Below the pieces are notes generated by a model. The model was not told where the DNA came from and ran no database searches. It worked only from the letters and a program-made list of their open reading frames with translations. The translations under genes were made by a program, and so were the position numbers. Source: an uncultured Coprococcus sp. (GTDB lineage: Bacteria; Bacillota_A; Clostridia; Lachnospirales; Lachnospiraceae). Taken from it: 11,971 bases of DNA. Numbering within the stretch: position 1 is the stretch's first letter; each line of letters starts with the position of its first letter. The stretch lies in NCBI GenBank assembly GCA_900767685.1, contig CAAGAB010000135.1, positions 1 to 11,971 on the forward strand, in the 5' to 3' direction. This document shows positions 1 through 5,900 of this stretch, piece by piece.

Positions 1-417
1 AAATTCGTAAATGACGTTGAGACGATAGCAGGGCGAAAGGGTATTTACACTATACAGGAGGCTGAGCCTATAGGTCCCAAGGCCTATCTTGATGCGCTGG
101 TCATAGCACCTTGTACCGGAAACACCATCGCCAAGCTGACAAATGGCATAACTGACACCGCGGTTCTCATGGCTGCAAAGGCACATCTGAGGAACAATAA
201 GCCACTCATCATATCTGTTTCGACAAATGATGCCATGGGTATGAACTTCAAGAACATCGGCCAGCTCATGAATATGAAAAATATTTATTTTGTTCCATTT
301 GAACAGGATAACTGTGTGAAAAAACCCAATTCACTCATAAGCAGACTTGATCTCATCCCAGCCACCATAGAGGAGGCTCTTGAGGGAAGGCAGATACAGC
401 CGGTTCTCATAAAGTAG
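1..417 (+). CDS. dpaB: dipicolinate synthase subunit B, C-terminal part (5' end outside window)
   Basis: This is the last 138 residues of the flavoprotein-like subunit of dipicolinate synthase (DpaB/SpoVFB). With DpaA it oxidises a lysine-pathway intermediate to dipicolinic acid in the mother cell for loading into the spore core. The frame is open from base 1 to the TAG at 415-417. The segment A-P-C-T-G-N-T-I-A-K-L followed by NGITDTAVLMAAKAHLRNN, then STNDAMG and NIGQL, is the conserved flavin/nucleotide-fold core of this subunit; the C-terminus QIQPVLIK is also characteristic. The B. subtilis protein is about 200 residues, so roughly the first 60 are missing because the window begins inside the gene. 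The next gene starts 232 nt downstream behind a hairpin, so dpaB probably ends its transcription unit. It implies an endospore-forming host. The family call is confident; it rests on motif recognition rather than a search. Confidence 0.9.
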   Translation, partial: KFVNDVETIAGRKGIYTIQEAEPIGPKAYLDALVIAPCTGNTIAKLTNGITDTAVLMAAKAHLRNNKPLIISVSTNDAMGMNFKNIGQLMNMKNIYFVPFEQDNCVKKPNSLISRLDLIPATIEEALEGRQIQPVLIK

Positions 418-423
418 TTTTAC

Positions 424-441
424 TGCACCCGATAGGGTATA
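424..441. promoter_or_regulatory. HipB-type operator O1
   Basis: TGCACCCGATAGGGTATA is an imperfect 18-bp palindrome (consensus TATACCC-N4-GGGTATA; left half TGCACCC). It matches O2 in opposite orientation. The total length and the TA/CC...GG/TA layout resemble the E. coli HipB operator TATCC-N8-GGATA, also 18 bp. The assignment to HipB is inferred from repetition and position upstream of hipB. Confidence 0.65.
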
Positions 442-464
442 AGTTTGTTGCTTATTGCGGCTAT

Positions 465-482
465 TATACCCCATCGGGTGTA
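465..482. promoter_or_regulatory. HipB-type operator O2
   Basis: TATACCCCATCGGGTGTA starts 41 bp after O1. It is the near-exact reverse complement of O1 and shares the CATC-GGGTGTA half with O4. The two half-sites differ at one position (TATACCC versus TACACCC). Confidence 0.7.
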
Positions 483-493
483 GTTTTGCTTTG

Positions 494-535
494 TATAATA
501 TTTTTTATACCCGTTATGGTATAAAAAATATTATA
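494..535. repeat. 42-bp perfect palindrome centred on O3
   Basis: Bases 494-511 are the exact reverse complement of 518-535 (18 bp per arm) around a 6-nt centre, CGTTAT. The inner 6 bp of each arm are the O3 half-sites; the outer 12 bp are A/T only. It could act as an extended operator, an AT-rich cruciform, or an RNA hairpin if transcription reads through from dpaB. Confidence 0.85.
506..523. promoter_or_regulatory. HipB-type operator O3
   Basis: TATACCCGTTATGGTATA starts 41 bp after O2. Outer half-sites TATACC/GGTATA are perfectly symmetric. It forms the centre of a longer perfect inverted repeat (494-535). Confidence 0.7.
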
Positions 536-540
536 TTTGA

Positions 541-569
541 TTGAAATTATACCTCATCGGGTGTAATAT
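541..569 (+). promoter_or_regulatory. predicted sigma-A promoter of the hip operon
   Basis: TTGAAA (541-546), 17-bp spacer, TAATAT (564-569). Spacing is optimal and both boxes are close to consensus. The start of transcription would fall near 576, inside the first of the 16-bp tandem units. Prediction from pattern only. Confidence 0.5.
548..565. promoter_or_regulatory. HipB-type operator O4, inside the hip promoter
   Basis: TATACCTCATCGGGTGTA starts 42 bp after O3. It fills nearly the whole spacer between the predicted -35 (541-546) and -10 (564-569) and overlaps the -10 by two bases, so binding there would block RNA polymerase directly. This is the position expected of an autorepressor site. 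Confidence 0.7.
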
Positions 570-571
570 AT

Positions 572-651
572 AAGGAGAATAGCGTATAAGAAGAATCACG
601 TGTAGGAGGAATCACGTGTAGGAGGAATCACATATAAGAGGTAATAACGAT
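572..651 (+). repeat. five tandem 16-bp units with Shine-Dalgarno-like cores
   Basis: Units start at 572, 588, 604, 620 and 636 with an exact 16-nt period. The best copies are AGGAGGAATCACGTGT (604) and AGGAGGAATCACATAT (620); 588 reads AAGAAGAATCACGTGT, while the first and last are more diverged (AAGGAGAATAGCGTAT; AAGAGGTAATAACGAT). The last unit supplies the working ribosome site (AGAGG, 637-641, 8 nt before the ATG) and runs into the hipB start codon. The array therefore places up to four further purine-rich SD-like sites at 16-nt steps upstream of the start. Confidence 0.85.
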
Positions 652-850
652 GAATAAGATAGCTGAATTTATAAAGACTAACAGAAAAGAAGCGGGTCTT
701 ACACAGGAAGAATTTGCAATAAGATCAGGCCTTGGACTCAGATTTGTCCGCGAACTTGAACAGGGGAAAGAAACTGTGCGTATGGACAAGGTCAATGAAG
801 CTCTTGCAATGTTCGGCATGGAGGCGGTTCCAGGGAGAAAGGATGATTGA
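650..850 (+). CDS. hipB: HipB-like XRE-family HTH antitoxin/autorepressor
   Basis: A 66-residue Cro/C1-type helix-turn-helix protein; nearly the whole chain is one HTH domain, with helices 2-3 at about residues 18-40 (T-Q-E-E-F-A ... R-F-V-R-E-L-E-Q-G-K). In HipBA and HipBST systems this subunit represses the operon through palindromic operators and binds the kinase. The ATG at 650 has AGAGG 8 nt upstream, formed by the last 16-bp repeat. The stop overlaps the next gene's start (TGATG, 848-852), so the operon is probably translationally coupled. The four upstream palindromes are the likely binding sites. It is close to the short HipB type found beside split HipA genes and lacks a long C-terminal tail. 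The family is confident; the antitoxin role is inferred from operon context. Confidence 0.85.
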   Translation: MNKIAEFIKTNRKEAGLTQEEFAIRSGLGLRFVRELEQGKETVRMDKVNEALAMFGMEAVPGRKDD

Positions 851-1185
851 TGGTGGATAATACTTTTAGAACGGCTTATGTATATATAAGAAATGAATTT
901 GCGGGAATTTTATGTGAGACCGACGAGGGATATACATTTTCTTACGATGAAGAATATCTTGAGAGAGAAAATGCCAGTGCTGTATCACTTACCATGCCAT
1001 TGTCGAAGAACATGTATCGATCCAAGACTTTATTTTCTTTTTTTGATGGACTCATCCCCGAGGGCTGGCTGCTTGATGTTGTCAGCAGAAACTGGAAAAT
1101 AGATGTAAGGGACAGGTTTGGATTGCTGCTTGTTGCATGCCGCGATGCGATAGGCAATGTAAGTGTCATGGAGGATCGCGTATGA
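850..1185 (+). CDS. hipS: stand-alone HipA N-terminal domain protein (HipS-like)
   Basis: 111 residues corresponding to the N-terminal subdomain of full-length HipA. Visible hallmarks are the A-Y-V-Y-I strand with F-A-G-I-L, F-S-Y-D-E-E-Y-L, S-L-T-M-P-L, F-F-D-G-L-I-P-E-G (about residues 64-72) and the terminal C-R-D-A-I-G-N-V-S-V. In E. coli O127 HipBST the equivalent small protein HipS, not HipB, neutralises the kinase; that role is inferred here. ATG 850 is preferred over the in-frame TTG at 847 because it gives the common TGATG overlap with hipB and has a purine-rich site (GGGAGAAAGGA) just upstream. The gene ends in ATGA overlapping the kinase gene. Both junctions have their own ribosome sites, so this is a genuine separate gene rather than half of a frameshifted hipA. 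Confidence 0.85.
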   Translation: MVDNTFRTAYVYIRNEFAGILCETDEGYTFSYDEEYLERENASAVSLTMPLSKNMYRSKTLFSFFDGLIPEGWLLDVVSRNWKIDVRDRFGLLLVACRDAIGNVSVMEDRV

Positions 1186-2132
1186 ATTGTTTGTGCTGTG
1201 GAAAAGCTTTGAAAAATGACGACGGAACAGGCTGGCATAAAGCTTGTGTGAAGAGATTTTTTACGACGACTAAGCTGCCAGACATAGATATAGATGATCA
1301 GAAACTAAAAGTTCTTGCAGAGGAAAGTATAAACAAGGGGTATACGGTTCCGGGTGTACAGAAGAAACTGTCGTTACACCTGCTTTCTGAATCAGGTAAT
1401 CCAAGACTTACATTGGTAAACTACCCAACAGGATATATACTTAAACCTCAGGTTGACCAATTTAAAGCGATGCCTGAAGCGGAGCAGCTTGTGATGTCTA
1501 TGGCTGATATGATAGGAATTTCAACGGTGCCGCATGCATTGATCAAAGGAAATGGGCAGATGGCATATATTACTAAAAGAGTGGATAGGATATTCGAGAA
1601 AACAACTGTTGAAATGCTTGCAATGGAAGATTTCTGTCAGTTGGACTATCGTCTTACACAGGACAAATATAAAGGTTCATACGAGCGATGTGCAAAGATC
1701 CTAGAAAAATATTCAAGTCGTGTAGGTCTGGATATGGCAGAATTCTATATGAGAATTGTATTTTCTTTCGTGACTGGTAATTCCGATATGCATTTGAAGA
1801 ATTTTTCGCTTATTGAAACAGAGGTGGGAAGCGGAGATTATGTTCTCTCACCAGCCTATGATCTGCTGCCGGTAAATGTTATCATGCCTGAGGATACAGA
1901 GCAATTGGCGATACCGATGAATGGGAAAAAGAGAAATGTGAGAAGAAAAGATTTCCTTATATTTGCTGATGAATGTGGTTTAAGTCGGATATCAGCGGAG
2001 AAGATGATAAGTTTGGTAGTTAAAAATAAGGATAAAATGAAAAAGATGTGTGACGAATCTTATATACCTGAAAAAATGAAATCAGACTTCAATCATTTGA
2101 TTGAGGAAAGAATGACGATTTTGGCAGATTGA
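1182..2132 (+). CDS. hipT: HipA-family Ser/Thr kinase toxin, stand-alone C-terminal domain (HipT-like)
   Basis: 316 residues holding the HipA kinase fold without the N-terminal subdomain encoded by the gene before it. Order: an N-terminal C3-x2-C6-x12-H19-x2-C22 zinc-finger-like motif; the ATP/autophosphorylation loop Y-T-V-P-G-V-Q-K-K (54-62); ATP-binding lysine in I-L-K-P (K88); catalytic loop T-G-N-S-D-M-H-L-K-N-F (198-208; D202, N207); and the metal-binding Y-D (226-227) replacing DFG. All catalytic residues are present, so it should be active. E. coli HipA phosphorylates GltX and HipT phosphorylates TrpS; the target here is unknown. In E. coli HipA the loop reads S-I-A-G and in HipT S-I-S-G, the serines being autophosphorylated; here it is T-V-P-G. 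The start ATG 1182 is chosen over upstream 1137 because of GGAGG 7 nt before it and the 4-nt overlap with the previous stop. Confidence 0.87.
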   Translation: MNCLCCGKALKNDDGTGWHKACVKRFFTTTKLPDIDIDDQKLKVLAEESINKGYTVPGVQKKLSLHLLSESGNPRLTLVNYPTGYILKPQVDQFKAMPEAEQLVMSMADMIGISTVPHALIKGNGQMAYITKRVDRIFEKTTVEMLAMEDFCQLDYRLTQDKYKGSYERCAKILEKYSSRVGLDMAEFYMRIVFSFVTGNSDMHLKNFSLIETEVGSGDYVLSPAYDLLPVNVIMPEDTEQLAIPMNGKKRNVRRKDFLIFADECGLSRISAEKMISLVVKNKDKMKKMCDESYIPEKMKSDFNHLIEERMTILAD

Positions 2133-2152
2133 TAAAAATTTAATATAATACG

Positions 2153-2211
2153 AAATCCCAGAAGTTACTTACTATCGAAATGTGATTCGAAATGTGACTT
2201 CTGGGATTTTT
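2153..2211 (+). terminator. Rho-independent terminator of the hip operon
   Basis: Bases 2153-2168 pair with 2194-2209 (16 bp, one G-U), enclosing a smaller inner TCGAA/TTCGA pair, and end in TTTTT (2207-2211). It lies 20 nt after the kinase stop codon. The loop side contains a partial direct repeat, CGAAATGTGA. The next promoter's -35 box begins 2 nt after the T-run. Confidence 0.85.
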
Positions 2212-2212
2212 G

Positions 2213-2241
2213 TTGACTGACATAAGATAGTCCTGTAAAAT
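2213..2241 (+). promoter_or_regulatory. sigma-A promoter of the tetR-surface protein unit
   Basis: TTGACT (2213-2218), 17-bp spacer, TAAAAT (2236-2241). Near-consensus boxes with ideal spacing; transcription would begin near 2248, within the inverted repeat described next. Confidence 0.7.
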
Positions 2242-2244
2242 ATT

Positions 2245-2271
2245 TATTGTGAGACAGGGAGTATCACAATA
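2245..2271. promoter_or_regulatory. candidate TetR operator
   Basis: TATTGTGA and TCACAATA form a perfect 8-bp inverted repeat separated by 11 bp. It starts 4 bp after the -10 box and covers the expected transcription start. Its length and place fit an autorepressor site for the TetR-family protein encoded immediately downstream. The assignment is by position, not homology. Confidence 0.65.
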
Positions 2272-2295
2272 TAACTTTGGAGTGTAAAGTAATAT

Positions 2296-2949
2296 ATGAG
2301 AGATCCGGAAAAACTGAAAGAGGAAATGGATGAGCGCAATAGAAAGATCCTTGACGTTGCATTTGAGCTGTTCGTAGACAAGAAGATAGAGGCGGTGAGC
2401 ATGGGAGATATCGCAAGGGCTGCCGACGTGGGAAGGGCTACATTGTTCAGGTACTATCCAAGTAAGCTTGAGCTGGTCATAGCAGTATGTGCTGATCAGT
2501 GGAAGAGATATCTGGATGGCCTGGACGTGAGAAGACCTATATTGTCTGTACATGACATACCAGCCATAGACAGACTGATATTTACTATGGACAGTTACAT
2601 AGACATGTATCAGAACCACAAGGCGTTGCTGAAGTACAACGATAACTTCAACTATTATGTGACACATGAGGGCAAGAACAATGATCAGCTTGTAGATTTC
2701 CACAGCTCATTGTATTCGGTGGATACCAGACTTCACATGATGTATGAGAAAGCGAAGGTGGACAAAACTATACGGACTGACATTCCTGAAGCAGAATTCA
2801 TGCGGGTAACGGTTCATTCCATGATGACGGCCTGCGCCCACTATGCGGAGGGCTTCATATGGGGATCGGACGACAACAAGGATTACACGGACGAGCTTAT
2901 AATGATCAAGGAAATGATTCTTGATTATGCAACAAAAGGGATAAAGTAA
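2296..2949 (+). CDS. TetR/AcrR-family transcriptional regulator
   Basis: 217 residues. The N-terminal 60 residues are a TetR_N DNA-binding domain: I-L-D-V-A-F-E-L-F, V-S-M-G-D-I-A-R-A-A-D-V-G-R-A-T-L-F-R-Y-Y (about 35-54) and P-S-K-L-E-L. The rest is a divergent, all-helical ligand/dimer domain whose ligand cannot be named. The start at 2296 has a GGAG 13 nt upstream, which is long and suggests modest translation. It has its own promoter with an inverted repeat at the start point, pointing to autorepression. The surface protein gene begins 28 nt after its stop with no terminator between them, so the regulator and the large exported protein are probably co-transcribed and the protein is likely its main regulated target. 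Confidence 0.88.
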   Translation: MRDPEKLKEEMDERNRKILDVAFELFVDKKIEAVSMGDIARAADVGRATLFRYYPSKLELVIAVCADQWKRYLDGLDVRRPILSVHDIPAIDRLIFTMDSYIDMYQNHKALLKYNDNFNYYVTHEGKNNDQLVDFHSSLYSVDTRLHMMYEKAKVDKTIRTDIPEAEFMRVTVHSMMTACAHYAEGFIWGSDDNKDYTDELIMIKEMILDYATKGIK

Positions 2950-2977
2950 CAGGGTTAAATAGAAACGGAGGAATGAT

Positions 2978-5900
2978 ATGAGAAAGGGATTAATATTTAA
3001 GAAGGGAATTATAATTGCGCTTGCTGCAGCGGTGGTTACGTCGCCTGCGCCGGTGATGGGTGTAAGTGACTGGGGAGTGATGACTGCTAAGGCAGAGGAG
3101 ACTACAACGGAAAAAATACCCGAATATTTATTGATGGGCTCAACACGTCTTATTGATAATGGGGAATTTCAAGATGATGAAGTTTCTGGTAATGATGACA
3201 CGATATATCAGGGAACTAATTGGTACTATGACATCACGAGGAATCAGCTTGTACTGGAAAATGCGTCTATTTCTGGAAACATTACGATTCAGAACGGTGA
3301 TCTTTCGATTATGTTATCCGGAACAAATACTATGAGATCAGATATGGTGATTCAAAGTATTTTAACAGAAAGCGGAATTGTGCCTACATTAGAAATAAAT
3401 GGTAACAATCAGAATGAAAGTCTAAGTTGTGGAAAAATCAGTGCAGATGACTTAGGCTCAAATAATAATAATATAAAAATTATAGGAGCAACGCTGGAGA
3501 CTTCCCAAATTGAATGTAGCGGCAGCTTAACGATTGAAAATAGCCATGTGGTAGCAAATGAGGAGGATCATTCAAACGTAATTAGTGGTGATAAAATTAA
3601 TATAGTAGACAGTTATGTTGAAGCGAAAGCAACAACAGAACGATACGAAGGTGAGGTAATTAGATCAAATCAACAAATTAATGTATCAGGAAGCCAGATC
3701 GTGGTTAGCCGTGCTTTAGCCTGTCAAGAACCTGTATTAAGTGATTGTGACTTCAGCAACTCTGTCATCACAAAGCAATGGAACGACATTGATACCGGTG
3801 ATGATGTAACGAAAACATATGTATATGGTAAAGCCGCTTTAAAAGAAGATTTAACGATTGCAAGTGGAGAAAGCATAGAATTTGAGAGTAGTGCGAGCAT
3901 CACAAATCTGGACAAGCTTATTGTTAAAGATGGAGCCACAATTCTGATAGATGGAGCTGAACACAAACATAATACAAACGGTAATATTACATATATTTGG
4001 CAAGATGACAAAGAACATACAAAAGGAGTAGCATGCAAAGACTGTCCGATCGGATATGTGACTAAAGAAACGAAATCACACAATTATAATTCGCAGGGAT
4101 TTTGTACAGATTGCGACGCGTACCAGCCGGCAGTACTCACTACGGACAAGTATGATATCGACAATGATGATAGTAAGGACAAGGTGTATGAGATTGGAAA
4201 TGCAGGTGAACTGTATTGGTTTAGCGATAAAGTGCTCAATAACAACGATACATACGGAAAAATAAATGTAGTTCTTACAGATGATATTGTTGTAAATGAA
4301 AATGTTCTGAAATCAGATGGCACACTAAATGAAGAAACGTATAGAGACTGGATACCTATCGGAACATTTTATTACGGAAAAAACCATGTGCCATTTGCTG
4401 CTCCATACAGTGGCAAATTTGACGGGCAAAACCACACGATCAGCGGCTTATATTTAAAAAAGGACGATGATCGGTCTATAGGTTTGTTCGGCTGTATTGA
4501 AGATGGCAAGATTTACAATGTAAGTATTTTAGATTCATATTTCAGTGGCGCTACCGATGTTGGAGGTATATGCGGAAAGAGCCACCTTGGAACGGTCGTA
4601 AACTGCCATAATGCAGGCACCATCAATGGAACAACCGGTAATTCTCATTTGGGGATTGGTGGTATATGTGGAAGTACTTATAAAGGAATAATTACTGACT
4701 GTGATAATACAGGTGTAGTCAATGGTGATACTTATGTAGGCGGTATATGCGGTGATAGTACAAGCCCGATCACACGCTGTTGTAACACAGGTAATGTGAG
4801 CGGCGTTTATAGAGTTGCCGGAATATGTGGAAATAGTGGTTCTGGCGGTTATGCAAGCAATATCACCAACTGCAGTAATTTAGGCGATATCCGTGGATCA
4901 GAAACATATATTGGTGGCATCTGTGGAGCTAATTTTAGCGGAATATCATACTGCAACAGTACGGGTGCGGTTTCTGGAAGTGGTGATAAGATTGGAGGTA
5001 TATGTGGAGAAGATATTGATGGCAAAGGGGATATCAAAAACTGCTATTATGACAGTACCGTTTATGCCGGGGATTCGATCGGAGACAAGTATGCATATGG
5101 TGACATTACCGGAAAATACGAAAATGTAGAAGGTAAAACAACAGAACAATATAAGAACGGCGAGGTTGCGTATCTCCTGCAGAACGGCCAGTCAGAAGAA
5201 ATCTGGGGACAGACCATCGGAACGGACACTTATCCTGTATTACATGGCCCAAAGGTATATGAGAGCATAACTTATATGGGCTGTAACGATTCATCTGCCG
5301 TTGCCTCGGTGTCATACAGCAATGAGAAAAAGGATGTATTTGGCAAACATAACTTCGAGGATGGCATATGCAGATACTGTGGTGAGAAACTTGCGGCGAC
5401 AGTTACAAAAGGTGATGAGACTTTATCCTGTGTTTCACTGCCGGAAGCAATAGGTTATGCCGAAAACATGCCAGGTAGTGTTGTTACCGTTATGGAAGAT
5501 ACGAATACAGCTCTTGATATAAACAATCCTGATTCTGATTTTACTATAGACATAAATGGACATAAGATAGATGATATTAATGTAAATAACGGAAAAATAA
5601 CGATAATTGCTTCCAAGACGGGAGGATACGTAAAAGGTGAATTAGATATACAAAAAGATTCAACAGTAACAATTGGCGATGTAAAAATCTCGGGAACGAT
5701 ATATACTACGGGTCAATTGATACTAAATGGTGGAGATATATACAGGATAATTCTAGCTGATGAAACAATAAAATTATACTTTAACAATAGTGATATAAAG
5801 ATCAACGGAGGAATATATTTGTATGGAGCATACGGAGAAGAAATAATCATAAATGCAGAGCCTCATAATGTTATTCCAATTGTTCTGGATGGAATAAGTG

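Larger units (their letters stand above)
422..493 (+). terminator. dpaB terminator hairpin made of operators O1 and O2
   Basis: Bases 422-442 pair with 464-484 in RNA over about 21 bp with one A-C mismatch (434/472) and one G-U pair (425/481), leaving a 21-nt loop. It is followed by the T-rich run GTTTTGCTTTG. It starts 4 nt after the dpaB stop codon. The two arms are the two inverted operator-like sites described separately, so the same bases appear to serve as DNA operators and as an RNA terminator. The tail is imperfect, so termination may be partial. Confidence 0.6.

Noticed and set aside
424..565. Regularly spaced repeats resembling a small CRISPR array
   Set aside because: The units are 18-bp palindromes in alternating orientation with diverged sequence, spaced by about 23 bp of AT-rich DNA that includes a promoter; no cas genes are nearby. 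Operators explain them better.
1137..1181. Upstream ATG start (1137) for the kinase gene
   Set aside because: It would add 15 unconserved residues lying inside hipS in another frame and has no ribosome site; ATG 1182 has GGAGG at 7 nt.
850..2132. A frameshifted hipA pseudogene
   Set aside because: Both parts have their own start codon and ribosome site, overlap by ATGA, and retain complete domain boundaries and catalytic motifs. This matches naturally split HipS/HipT systems.
2140..2703. 187-codon open frame on the minus strand
   Set aside because: It runs antisense through tetR and its promoter and the terminator, has no recognisable domain, and its composition reads as a shadow of the TetR frame.
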